Shown here one piece after another: positions 48,375-58,092 of a stretch of DNA of 64,000 nucleotides. Under the pieces are notes generated by a model, which did no database searches, had not been told where the DNA came from, and saw only the letters and a program-made list of their open reading frames with translations. Each line of letters begins with the position of its first letter. Positions within the stretch are counted from its first letter, which is position 1. The position numbers were made by a program, and so were the translations under genes. The DNA comes from Victivallales bacterium (GTDB taxonomy: Bacteria > Verrucomicrobiota > Lentisphaeria > Victivallales > GWF2-38-69). The stretch covers positions 50,468-114,467 of the forward strand of contig JAIPJT010000002.1 in NCBI GenBank assembly GCA_021733985.1, read 5' to 3'.

Positions 48375-50234
48375 TTATTCTGTAGTATATACAACAGATT
48401 TGCGTTCTGCTATTTTTTCGCTGTCTTTAAGAGCTTTTGAAATATCGAATGACGGATTCATTCCGGTTTCATCTGTTTTGACCAGATTTTCATATAATGT
48501 TCTGAAATTCTGCAATGAAGTAAGGATCGGGTTTGCAGAGGTCTGTCCCAGACCGCATCTGCTTGCTAACTTTACTGTTTTACCTAAAGATTCAAGATTG
48601 CTTATATCTGTAGTCAAACCTTTACCGTTAATTATTTTTTCAAGGGTATCCTTGAGCAGTACATTTCCCACCCTGCATGGTGTACAGTAACCGCAGCTCT
48701 CTTCAATAAAGAATTCCATGAAATAATCTACGACTTCCAGAAGGTTGCGGTCCCTGCTGAATACCATTATTGAACCGCCGGTCGCCAGGTCATCATAACA
48801 TATTTTTCTGCCGAAATCGTTAGCAGCTACCAAAGTACCGGAAGGTCCGCCCATTTGTACGGCGGCAGTGTCTTTGGCTCCGGTTTTTTCCAGTACTTCT
48901 GAAACTGTTGTTCCGAAGGGCAGTTCATAGACTCCGGGTTTTTCGCAGTCGCCTGATATGCTTAAAACTTTAGTTCCCTTGCTGCCTGCTGATCCTCTGG
49001 CGGCAAACCATGCGGCGCCTTTTTCGATAATTTTAACTACGCATGCAAGAGTTTCGACATTATTTACACAGGTCGGAAGGCCGAGATAGCCTTTCTGGGC
49101 AGGGAATGGAGGGCGGGTCTTGGGGTCGCCGCGGCTTCCTTCACAGGAACTTATAAGTGCCGTTTCTTCTCCGCATACATAAGCACCCGCTCCCATTTGA
49201 ATACGAATATCAAAATCAAATGCGGATTTACTTTTCAGGAGTCCGCCTAAACGTTTTTTGGGGGAAATATTTTTCCCGAGTAGACCATTTTCACGCCGTT
49301 TAGCCAGTTTTTCTTCAAGGAATTTTCTCAGATAAGCATACTCACCCCTGAGATAAAGAATACCGGTGTCTGCTCCGATTGCGTATCCGGCAATAGTCAT
49401 TCCCTCAAAAACCATGTCAGGACACTCTGTAAGGATAGCTCTGTCTTTGAACGTTCCGGGTTCGCCTTCATCAGCATTACAGATAATAGCTTTTTTATCT
49501 CCTTCAGCCGCACGGGTGAAATCCCATTTCATTCCTGTTGGAAAGCCTGCTCCTCCACGTCCTCTTAAACTTGCGGCTTTGACATTGCGTATTACTTCTT
49601 TAGGGCTTGAAGATAATGCTTCTTTTAGAGCCGCGCCGGAAACATATTCCGAAAAAACAATTTCACCCTTCTGGTGAATGTTATTCATTACCATGGAATT
49701 AACAAGAGGGTTCCCATTGTTGCCATCACCCGGTTCAGCCACGAGTTTTTTCGGGTCTCCGCTTTCTTTCAAGGTTGATATAATCTGTCCGGCCTTATCA
49801 GCTGTCAGGTTTGTAACAATTTCATCATTTATCATGATTGCAGGTGCCTGATCGCACATACCGATACAAGGTGTTTTTTCCAGCGTAAATTTTCCGTCGG
49901 CTGTTGTTTCCCCGCAATTGATGCCGAGTTCTTTTTCAAAAGCAGAGATAATTGAATCAGATCCGGCCTGCCTGTCTATAATGTCGTCACAGACACGGAT
50001 TACAAAATTACCTTTCTGGTCTTTTGAAAGGAATGCATAAAAAGACACTACACTTTCTACCTCGACTCTGTGTACAGAAACTTCAGAAGCAATTAAATTA
50101 ATCGCTTCATCTGATACACAGCCAAATTTTTCCTGAACATCTCTCACGATATCCATAAGTCTGCTGCGGTCATTTCCGCAGGCCTTGCAGATATCAGCGA
50201 TTTCTTTTTTCAGGTCCTTAGGAGTCGTCGTCAT
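48375..50234 (-). CDS. hoxF: NuoE-NuoF fused diaphorase subunit of [NiFe]-hydrogenase (HoxE/HoxF)
   Basis: N-terminal NuoE-like VVSFYAFLS...CIGMCDQAPAIMIND; NuoF-like SLRGRGGAGFPTGMKWDF, ESCGYCTPCRVGN. Confidence 0.92.
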   Translation of the reverse strand: MTTTPKDLKKEIADICKACGNDRSRLMDIVRDVQEKFGCVSDEAINLIASEVSVHRVEVESVVSFYAFLSKDQKGNFVIRVCDDIIDRQAGSDSIISAFEKELGINCGETTADGKFTLEKTPCIGMCDQAPAIMINDEIVTNLTADKAGQIISTLKESGDPKKLVAEPGDGNNGNPLVNSMVMNNIHQKGEIVFSEYVSGAALKEALSSSPKEVIRNVKAASLRGRGGAGFPTGMKWDFTRAAEGDKKAIICNADEGEPGTFKDRAILTECPDMVFEGMTIAGYAIGADTGILYLRGEYAYLRKFLEEKLAKRRENGLLGKNISPKKRLGGLLKSKSAFDFDIRIQMGAGAYVCGEETALISSCEGSRGDPKTRPPFPAQKGYLGLPTCVNNVETLACVVKIIEKGAAWFAARGSAGSKGTKVLSISGDCEKPGVYELPFGTTVSEVLEKTGAKDTAAVQMGGPSGTLVAANDFGRKICYDDLATGGSIMVFSRDRNLLEVVDYFMEFFIEESCGYCTPCRVGNVLLKDTLEKIINGKGLTTDISNLESLGKTVKLASRCGLGQTSANPILTSLQNFRTLYENLVKTDETGMNPSFDISKALKDSEKIAERKSVVYTTE

Positions 50235-50293
50235 TTACATCGTCCCTTCTGTATTCTTTGTTAATAGTTTAAAAATCACTATTTTAGATTTTA

Positions 50294-50341
50294 TTTTAAT
50301 TACTAATTTTAGAAAATTAAATCGGCTTTTGTACAAATCAT
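50294..50341 (+). repeat. dispersed repeat C copy 2
   Basis: TTTTAATTACTAATTTTAGAAAATTAAATCGGCTTTTGTACAAATC. Confidence 0.65.
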
Positions 50342-50358
50342 TGAATTAATTGAGAAAA

Positions 50359-50778
50359 TTACTTTAAATTTATTCCGGTTGTTCCCATAATTAATCCGGA
50401 ATGAAGCACCCCCTTCTGCTGCTTCAGCTTGTCTGATAGATGTTTTACTTCTTTCGGGTTTCCTTTTACCATTATCATTTCAGCACAGATTTCATGCGTT
50501 AAATGTACATGAGTTGAGGCAAGGACAATATTATGGCTGGAATGCTGTAGATCAGTAAGTTTTTCACTGAGTTCTCTGCGTTTATGATCATATATAAGTG
50601 TTATAGTTCCGACAGTTTCATCCTGATTATCACGCCATTCCTCTGCTACAATCTGGTCTCTTATCATATCCCTTATAAATTCCGATCTGTTTGCATAACC
50701 GCTTTCCCTGACCATTTTGTCAAGTTTATTAAACAAGCTGTCTTCTATTGAAAAACTTAATCTTGTGAGGCTCGGCAT
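50359..50778 (-). CDS. nikR: nickel-responsive regulator NikR
   Basis: Ribbon-helix-helix MPSLTRLSFSIEDSLFNKLDKMVRESGYANRSEFIRDMIRDQ; nickel-site region STHVHLTHEICAE; start set at internal Met. Confidence 0.93.
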   Translation of the reverse strand: MPSLTRLSFSIEDSLFNKLDKMVRESGYANRSEFIRDMIRDQIVAEEWRDNQDETVGTITLIYDHKRRELSEKLTDLQHSSHNIVLASTHVHLTHEICAEMIMVKGNPKEVKHLSDKLKQQKGVLHSGLIMGTTGINLK

Positions 50779-51147
50779 TATACTTTCCCTTAATATCACG
50801 CTTCTATATTGTATATGCTTATATAATCGGTATTTATCAGTTAGTAAATTTATATCGTTTAATTGAAATGAAAAACCGAAAACCGAAAAAAATAAAAAAA
50901 AATCCAATTAAATTTGAATACACATTTATCTTTATTTCTGAGTTTTTTTTTAGGTTTAAGCGTCCATATAAACTGCTGATGATACTTTTCCGCAGCAGCA
51001 TTTAATTATAATTAACCACATAAAATACAGTTTTTAAAATTTACATGCAGCATATTCGGTTTTTTATTCAGAAAAAATAATTTAAATATGTTGATAATTG
51101 GAAAATTATGGCATATAATGGAAACAAATGGAATAAGGAAATGTTTT

Positions 51148-51618
51148 ATGTTATCCTTTTGCGGACAGGACAGAAGCAGGTTAGATGCTAACGGACGTAT
51201 AAAATTAAGTCCCCGTTTCATTTCTGATTTTCAGAAAAACGGAGGGGGAGAGGTCGTTCTTCACTGTTTGCCGGAAGGAGCGCTGGCGGTTTACCCTGAA
51301 AAAAATTATTTAAAGATGCGTGAAGACGGGAACGAACTGGCGGAAAAAGCAGGATTAAGCATGGTATCCCGGAGAAAGATGAGAAGATTCGGCGCTTTGT
51401 CCAGAACTGAAAAAATAACTTCACAGGGACGGATTACAGTACCGGCACCGTATAGGGAATATGCTTCTTTAACACCGGGTGAGGAGGTAACTGTTGTCGG
51501 GTGTGAAATCGGTGTTGAAATATGGAGTACATCGCAGTGGGCATCAGAGATGGAAATAATCAACTCACATTTTCGTGAAAAAGGCGAACGTGAAATGTCG
51601 TCTGACTTGTTGCATTAA
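51148..51618 (+). CDS. MraZ-like protein (tandem AbrB/SpoVT-like domains)
   Basis: LSFCGQDRSRLDANGRIKLSPRFISDF...EKITSQGRITVPAPYREYASLTPGEEVTVVG. Confidence 0.7.
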   Translation: MLSFCGQDRSRLDANGRIKLSPRFISDFQKNGGGEVVLHCLPEGALAVYPEKNYLKMREDGNELAEKAGLSMVSRRKMRRFGALSRTEKITSQGRITVPAPYREYASLTPGEEVTVVGCEIGVEIWSTSQWASEMEIINSHFREKGEREMSSDLLH

Positions 51619-51680
51619 AGAAAAGAAACCTGAAATTTATCGGGGAGTAATAATAATATAAACATTATCGGAGGTGGAAA

Positions 51681-51791
51681 ATGAGGACAAAAGAGCATTT
51701 GGAATCTTATTTGTATTCCACGGCAAATGAATTAACTGAACTTAATTCGATAAGCTGGCCCGAGAATAGGAAGAAACTTGAAAGGCGCATA
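51681..51791 (+). CDS. small ORF of unknown function, possibly frameshifted
   Basis: MRTKEHLESYLYSTANELTELNSISWPENRKKLEGA with GGAGG upstream; adding one base would extend to about 55 aa. Confidence 0.3.
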
Positions 51792-51915
51792 AGTTCATTG
51801 GAATCTTTTATTCAAAAAACTATTTTTGAGTTGAATTTGAATAAATAACACCCAAATTTTTTAAGTTGTTTTATTTGGATACTTATGTACCGTTCAGCTC
51901 TCTGAATTCTCCTTT

Positions 51916-52281
51916 TTATTCGTTAATTGAATCGTAAGTCTGTCTGATCTGTTTAACATTTTCCTGTATTTTATCCACGTTGTCCAGTGCCTGCACTAAC
52001 TTCTTACTTTTGAACATCTTATTCATCGTCTGTATTTCCCGGTCCAGTGCAATAATTTTTTGGCCGGTTACGTATAGATTATCTGAAAGTGTTTTTATCT
52101 GTTTAGACTCATCGATTGCATTTTGTATATCTTTTGTTACTTCAGTCGTATTTAATTTTAAAGGTTTGCGGGGGCGGTCAAGTTTATTGCTGATTTCTAG
52201 AAGCAATATTATAATAATTACTGATGAAATAATAAGTACGCACGCTGATATCTGGTTGAAGCTAAGTCTGATTTTTTCCAT
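51916..52281 (-). CDS. small membrane-anchored coiled-coil protein
   Basis: Single TM helix (ISACVLIISSVIIIILLLEI) followed by helical region. Confidence 0.5.
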   Translation of the reverse strand: MEKIRLSFNQISACVLIISSVIIIILLLEISNKLDRPRKPLKLNTTEVTKDIQNAIDESKQIKTLSDNLYVTGQKIIALDREIQTMNKMFKSKKLVQALDNVDKIQENVKQIRQTYDSINE

Positions 52282-52307
52282 AATTATTCTTCGGTCCTTC
52301 TTTGGAT

Positions 52308-52378
52308 GATGCACGAAAAAGGTTGTCTTCAGTGAGTCCGCATAAGGACGCAATGTGTGGAACCTTTCCGTTTAACAT
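52308..52378. repeat. IS-end-like inverted repeat element
   Basis: GATGCACGAAAAAGGTT ... AACCTTTCCGTTTAACATT with internal hairpin GTCCgcataaGGAC. Confidence 0.45.
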
Positions 52379-52434
52379 TTAATTATTAATAATATGATTC
52401 CTGGATTTACAGAGATAAATTATAAAGTATATTT

Positions 52435-52518
52435 TTTTTATTAATTTTCGACCTTATCATTCGATACAGGTCATACCGACGGTATGATGGATAAATAAAT
52501 TAAATCGGATTTTGTATA
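52435..52518 (+). repeat. dispersed repeat C copy 3 (left and right halves separated by about 45 bp)
   Basis: TTATTAATTTTCG ... AAATTAAATCGGATTTTGTATA. Confidence 0.5.
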
Positions 52519-52689
52519 AAAAGTTAAAAGTTTAACGTTCTGTATAAATCATTATTTTCGAGGTGTTTTAATAAAATATTAAGGAAAATTTATATTTTAT
52601 TAGCTTTACAAAAATAATATATTAAATTAGAATTAATTACCATTAGTTTTTTTAGTTTTTAGAAAAAAATTGTAAAAAGGAGCTAGCAA

Positions 52690-54027
52690 ATGTACGAACT
52701 AGACAAATTCATGGCCGAACTTGAGAGGAAGAACCCAGCTCAGCCGGAGTTTATTCAGGCGGCAAAAGAAGTACTTGAAACAGTTATTGACTTTGTTAAC
52801 GAGAATCCACGCTATGTTCAGGGAAAAGTATTAGAGAGAATGACTGAGCCTGACAGAGTTTTCAGTTTTAAAGTTGAGTGGGAAGATGATAATGGAGAGA
52901 TTCAGGTAAATAAAGGCTATCGTGTTCAGTTCAACAATGCTATTGGCCCATACAAAGGCGGACTCAGGTTCCACCCGAGCGTAACTTTAGGCGGATTGAA
53001 GTTTTTAGGCTTTGAACAGACTTTTAAAAACAGCTTAACAACACTTCCGATGGGTGGCGGAAAAGGCGGAACGGATTTCAACCCGAAAGGGAAGTCAGAT
53101 TCTGAAATTCAGAGATTCTGCAGATCCTTTATGACAGAACTTCAGAAATATATCGGACCGAGTACAGATGTACCTGCAGGAGATATTGGAGTCGGAGGTA
53201 GAGAAATTGGTTTCATGTATGGCCAGTATAAAAGGTTGAGAAGCGAAAATACAGGTGTTCTTACAGGTAAAGGTATGAACTGGGGCGGCTCATTAATCAG
53301 ACCTGAAGCTACAGGTTTCGGCGCTGTTTATTACGGCGATGAAATGTTAAAGGTACAGGGCGAATCGTACAAAGGAAAAAGAATATCGGTATCAGGTTTC
53401 GGGAATGTCACCTGGGGTGTATGCATGAAAGCAGCAGAACTTGGTGCTAAAGTTGTGACAATTTCAGGTCCTGACGGCTATATCCTTGACGAAGAAGGTG
53501 TTAATACTCCTGAAAAATGGGAATACCTGTTGGAGCTTAGAGCTTCGAACAACGATGTTGTAGCACCGTATGCAGAAGAATTTGACGCTAAGTTCTTCCC
53601 GGGAGAAAAACCGTGGGGTGTAAAAGTTGATATGGCATTCCCATGTGCTATTCAGAACGAACTTAACAGTGATGATGCTCAGGCTCTCATCGATAACGGC
53701 TGTAAATATGTAGTGGAAACTTCTAATATGGGCTGTACTGCAGATGCTGTCAGCAAATTCCATGAAGCGAAAGTACTCTTTGCTCCGGGTAAAGCTGCTA
53801 ATGCAGGCGGTGTAGCTGTATCAGGACTTGAAATGAGTCAGAATGGTATGAAACTTTCATGGCCGAAAGAAGAAGTAGATGAAAGACTCAAACATATTAT
53901 GTCTTCAATTCACCATGCAGGTATGACTTACGGACAGGATGAGACAGGCTATATAAACTATGTCAAAGGTTCTAATATCGCAGGATTTAAAAAAGTTGCC
54001 GATGCAATGTTAGACCTCGGATTCTAA
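52690..54027 (+). CDS. gdhA: glutamate dehydrogenase (NADP-type, GdhA)
   Basis: VQFNNAIGPYKGGLRFHPSV, LPMGGGKGGTDFNPKGKSD, VSGFGNVTWGVCMKA. Confidence 0.96.
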   Translation: MYELDKFMAELERKNPAQPEFIQAAKEVLETVIDFVNENPRYVQGKVLERMTEPDRVFSFKVEWEDDNGEIQVNKGYRVQFNNAIGPYKGGLRFHPSVTLGGLKFLGFEQTFKNSLTTLPMGGGKGGTDFNPKGKSDSEIQRFCRSFMTELQKYIGPSTDVPAGDIGVGGREIGFMYGQYKRLRSENTGVLTGKGMNWGGSLIRPEATGFGAVYYGDEMLKVQGESYKGKRISVSGFGNVTWGVCMKAAELGAKVVTISGPDGYILDEEGVNTPEKWEYLLELRASNNDVVAPYAEEFDAKFFPGEKPWGVKVDMAFPCAIQNELNSDDAQALIDNGCKYVVETSNMGCTADAVSKFHEAKVLFAPGKAANAGGVAVSGLEMSQNGMKLSWPKEEVDERLKHIMSSIHHAGMTYGQDETGYINYVKGSNIAGFKKVADAMLDLGF

Positions 54028-54073
54028 GTAAGCGCTTAAACGAATGTTTTTTTCGTTCAGTATTTAATTAGAG

Positions 54074-54106
54074 AGGCACCCGGTTTGATTCGGGTGCCTT
54101 ACTTTT
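54074..54106 (+). terminator. intrinsic terminator downstream of gdhA
   Basis: AGGCACCCG-gtttgatt-CGGGTGCCT then TACTTTT. Confidence 0.85.
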
Positions 54107-54313
54107 GGGTTTATAGGCTCAAATATGCGTATGTTTTAGAAATCGTGATACTCAAAAGCGTTTTTTTGAATCCTTTTGTGAAAGACATAAGGTGATTAAT
54201 TTTCTATTTTAAGTATCGATATTGAAAAGAATGAAAATTAGATAAAATGAAAAAAAAGTTATTATAAATATTTTCTTAATAACAAATTGTAAATAGTAGA
54301 ATGGAAAAGGGAA

Positions 54314-55330
54314 ATGAAAAAAAAGTTATTAATTTCGTTTGCTTTGCTTTGTTCGCTTTTGTTAAGCGGCCTTCATGCAGAAAACAAAACCAATGATTTT
54401 TATGATGATGCAGAAAAACAGAATTTAAAAACTAACAGCATCAAGGTTACCGGAGAAGTGGAAACTCCTTATACAGTGGATTTTTCCAGGCTTCCCGAAA
54501 GAAGTGTAATTGTAAGAGAAACTGTTTTAAAGGATGGAAAAGCCAAATTCATTGGTGCATACAAATATACAGGCTATTCTCTTTATGATATAATGAATTC
54601 AGCAGGAATAAAAAAAGCAAAAGGCAACACTTATAATCCGTTCATAGAATTATACCTTGTAATAGAAAATGCTGTAGGCGAAAAAACAGTAGTTACCTGG
54701 GCTGAGATATATTATGCGAATAACAGATATAAAAATATTATAGCCACAGAAGTTACCCCTGTGCTACCTTCATTTTCCGATGCTGAATGGCCTATACCGG
54801 AAAAAATGAAACTTGTCATAGGAAAGGATCTGCTGTCTGAAAGAAACATTGATTCTCCAAACAAAATTACACTTAAGTCATTAAATATACAGGATGTAGA
54901 TACTTCTAAAAAGCCTTCCTCTTTCTGCCCGGCTTTCAAAATAAGAAAAGACGGTAAACAAATTGGTAATATAACACAATTTCCTTCATACTACAGCCAA
55001 TACAATTATCCAACAGTATTTTTCGGACATGGGAGGGGTTTCCACGGGATACACGGATTTTCAGGTGTACCGCTTCAATATGTGCTAAAACCGTTTTTCC
55101 CTGTGAATAAAGAAAATATTAAAACAGGCCTGTTTTCTATTGTAGCAGCAGATGGCTATTACGCTGCATTTTCCTATAGCGAAATAGTAAACCGCAATGA
55201 CCAGTCCTACATACTGCTTATTGATGAAGGTAAAACAAAAATAGGAAAATTCAGGCTCTTCCCGAGCTGTGATTTTTTCGCGGACAGATCAATTAAATGT
55301 CTATCAGAAATTCGTTTTAAAAACAATTGA
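54314..55330 (+). CDS. exported protein with molybdopterin-oxidoreductase-like folds
   Basis: Signal peptide; IKVTGEVETPYTVDFSRLPE...GYSLYDIMNSAGI resembles sulfite-oxidase-type domain repeats. Confidence 0.5.
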   Translation: MKKKLLISFALLCSLLLSGLHAENKTNDFYDDAEKQNLKTNSIKVTGEVETPYTVDFSRLPERSVIVRETVLKDGKAKFIGAYKYTGYSLYDIMNSAGIKKAKGNTYNPFIELYLVIENAVGEKTVVTWAEIYYANNRYKNIIATEVTPVLPSFSDAEWPIPEKMKLVIGKDLLSERNIDSPNKITLKSLNIQDVDTSKKPSSFCPAFKIRKDGKQIGNITQFPSYYSQYNYPTVFFGHGRGFHGIHGFSGVPLQYVLKPFFPVNKENIKTGLFSIVAADGYYAAFSYSEIVNRNDQSYILLIDEGKTKIGKFRLFPSCDFFADRSIKCLSEIRFKNN

Positions 55331-55456
55331 GCTTATGGAAAATTTTAATTCGCCAAATAGCTCTTTTATTTAAAGGCATGGGGGACAGACCTTCGGGCGG
55401 GCCGGCCTCCCATACCGGACCGAAGGTTACATAAGAATTTTAATTTTAAACCAGCA

Positions 55457-55561
55457 TTATGCAATAACCATCTGACTAATTGAGCGATTATTTATTTTAG
55501 CCTTTTTCCCTAAATGTTCGTATAGCTTATCGTCAATTGATCTAACCTGTAATGTAACCAT
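55457..55561 (-). CDS. 34-aa ribbon-helix-helix antitoxin-like ORF, probably truncated
   Basis: MVTLQVRSIDDKLYEHLGKKAKINNRSISQMVIA with AGGAGG 7 nt upstream; resembles N-terminus of FitA/VapB-type antitoxins. Confidence 0.5.
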   Translation of the reverse strand: MVTLQVRSIDDKLYEHLGKKAKINNRSISQMVIA

Positions 55562-55782
55562 TACAAATCCTCCTTCATAAAATGACTTATAATTATATGG
55601 ATGAACAACAAGCGGTCTTCTTTTGTAAATACATAGAATAACAATTTTTTAAACAAAAAGATATTGAATTAATGAATATGCTGATTTGTTTTGTTATAGT
55701 TAAATACGGGGGGTATGGGAATTAATACGCCATGAAGCTTATGTAAGATAGGAAGTTTTTTTACAGAACTATTTTTGCATTT

Positions 55783-58092
55783 TTGTTACAAAAAAGCAAA
55801 AACTTCATGAATTTAATGCTCTTCATGGTAAAAATAAATGAACAACAGAAAAGCCGGTTTTTTATGACAAAAAATAAAATATTAACAAAGATTAGAGTAA
55901 ACACATTTTTTTCAATATGTTTGTTTGTTATCATCTCCGCACTGATTTTATTCCTTTTTTATGTTTCAATTAAAAACATTAATGAAGCAGAGACTTTCAC
56001 GGAAAAAAATGCTTTTAATAATATTTCCATGCTTGTTGACAGGGTTTTTATGGATGATATCAAGAGGGAAGTATCTATCATTAATAAAGAGTTCAAGGAA
56101 ATTGCAGACCAGGGGAAACATCTGTCGCTTCTGATGAGTATGGGCAGGTTCAATTATGAAAGTAAATTCAATGGTAATGAATTTGATTATGACAGTAAAA
56201 AAGGCTTGTACTATCATTTTAATAAAGATAAAAAAGATCACATAAAATTTTATGGTATTGGTGAAACTGAACTCGGTTTTTTTTCAATATACTCAAACAA
56301 AAGTAATTCGCCTCCTGATAAGAATATATATGCTGAGTTTTATAACTTTTATCGTTTTTTACCTCTGCTGAAAGAAGTTATTGAACTAAATAAAAGTATT
56401 TTAGGATTTAACGCATATTATTTTAGCGGATTATTGCTTTTCTATATTGTTGAACCTGAATATAATTTTAAAAGTATAAACGGCAGCGAAGACTTATTGA
56501 AGGAGAAAACAGAAATTATAAAAAGCCTGCAGAATAATAAGCATGATCCTGTTTTCGGGCTTTTCAGAGGTGCAGGATTTGAAAATTTTACAGCTATTCT
56601 TGCACTATTTCCATTGAAAGATGCTGATAAGAAGATTACGGGTGCTCTGATGCTGTTTATAAGTTATGATATTCTTGTATCAAATTTATCTGCAGTCTCT
56701 TCGCCTGATTCCGGTAACAGTTATAATACTTTAAGAATTGTTCTTGATGATCAAGGCCATATTGCTTATCTTCCTAAGGATAAGTACAGTTTGTTGTCAA
56801 TTCCACTTGATAAGGCTAAATTAAATTACAGCCCGGAGGTAGATAATTTTATTAAAACAAAGCTCAAAGATTCTGATAATCCTGATGTGGTAAGAATGCA
56901 GAAACAACTGTTTCGTAATAGTGAGGGTAAGTTTGAAGTTATACTGAGAAACGAGATATATATTGTAATATTCAAAACACTTCCGATAAATAACTGGAAA
57001 GTTGCACTTTTGGTTAAGAAAAATGATTTATATCAGCCACTGATAAAAACTGAAAGTAAATTCAAAACTATCTATAAGCATATTTATGAAAACTATTTAA
57101 TAGCTTTTCTTATTGCTTTGATAGCCGGTTTTATTTTTTCATACTTTATTTTTAAAAAGTTTTTTATCAAGCCTATTGAGAATGTCATGAGTGATGCATC
57201 CAGGTTGGGTAAAGGAGATTTTGATGCTAATGTAAATGAATCCGGCTTAAAAGAAATTTATGAGCTTTCAAGTACCTTTAATAACCTGGGAGAGCAATTA
57301 AAGAATTACACTGAAAATTTAAAAAATGAGATTGAAACAAGGCAGAAAATTGAGACTGAACTGAAGATTGCCGGAGATCTGCAAAGATCGGTTCTTCCCG
57401 GAATTACCTCAAAGTTTAAATCTGAAAATTTCGAATTATACGCAAGACTTATCCCTGCAAAGGAAATGTCCGGTGATTTTTATGATTTTTTCTATATTAA
57501 TGATGAGAAAACATTGGTTCTTGTTCTGGCTGATGTTTCAGGAAAAGGCCTCAGGGCCGCATTCTATATGAGTATGGCTAAAGCTTTAATAAGAGAAACA
57601 TCTCTTTCTATTAAAGAAAATGTGACTCCTGGGAAAGTCTTTTATAGAGTCAATAATATATTAAGCAGGAATAATGAATCGTGCATGTTTCTTACAGCTT
57701 ATCTGATTTTTTATGATTTGCAGACAGGGAAGTTTTTATTTTCAAATGCGGGGCATCACAATTTTATATGTACAGATAAATTAAAAAATATAAAGCTTGC
57801 CGGAGAAAGTAATAATCCTGTATTGGGAATCATCGAAAATTCAGAATTTATTACATCCGAATACAAATTGGAAAAAGGTGAAGTTTTAGCATTATTTACA
57901 GACGGAATTATTGAAGCTCCTGACCAGTACGGGATTGAATACGGTATGGAGCGTATAGTGGATATTTATAAAAATAAATATAACGGCCACATCGAAGAAA
58001 TAGGGAATTATATTATTGAAGATTTACTGGATTATCAGAGCGGGAAAAAATTCGATGACATTACACTTTTTATGTTGAAAAGAAAAACTTAA
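55783..58092 (+). CDS. membrane sensor with HAMP and SpoIIE-type PP2C phosphatase domain
   Basis: Two TM segments, HAMP-like region, IAGDLQRSVLPG...AKEMSGDFYDFF...LADVSGKGLRAAFYMS...ALFTDGIIEAPD. Confidence 0.88.
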   Translation: MLQKSKNFMNLMLFMVKINEQQKSRFFMTKNKILTKIRVNTFFSICLFVIISALILFLFYVSIKNINEAETFTEKNAFNNISMLVDRVFMDDIKREVSIINKEFKEIADQGKHLSLLMSMGRFNYESKFNGNEFDYDSKKGLYYHFNKDKKDHIKFYGIGETELGFFSIYSNKSNSPPDKNIYAEFYNFYRFLPLLKEVIELNKSILGFNAYYFSGLLLFYIVEPEYNFKSINGSEDLLKEKTEIIKSLQNNKHDPVFGLFRGAGFENFTAILALFPLKDADKKITGALMLFISYDILVSNLSAVSSPDSGNSYNTLRIVLDDQGHIAYLPKDKYSLLSIPLDKAKLNYSPEVDNFIKTKLKDSDNPDVVRMQKQLFRNSEGKFEVILRNEIYIVIFKTLPINNWKVALLVKKNDLYQPLIKTESKFKTIYKHIYENYLIAFLIALIAGFIFSYFIFKKFFIKPIENVMSDASRLGKGDFDANVNESGLKEIYELSSTFNNLGEQLKNYTENLKNEIETRQKIETELKIAGDLQRSVLPGITSKFKSENFELYARLIPAKEMSGDFYDFFYINDEKTLVLVLADVSGKGLRAAFYMSMAKALIRETSLSIKENVTPGKVFYRVNNILSRNNESCMFLTAYLIFYDLQTGKFLFSNAGHHNFICTDKLKNIKLAGESNNPVLGIIENSEFITSEYKLEKGEVLALFTDGIIEAPDQYGIEYGMERIVDIYKNKYNGHIEEIGNYIIEDLLDYQSGKKFDDITLFMLKRKT

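Noticed and set aside
41959-50234. Genes resembling complex I subunits NuoE/NuoF/NuoG
   Set aside because: They are interleaved with hydrogenase catalytic subunits and lack other nuo genes, so they are hydrogenase diaphorase modules.
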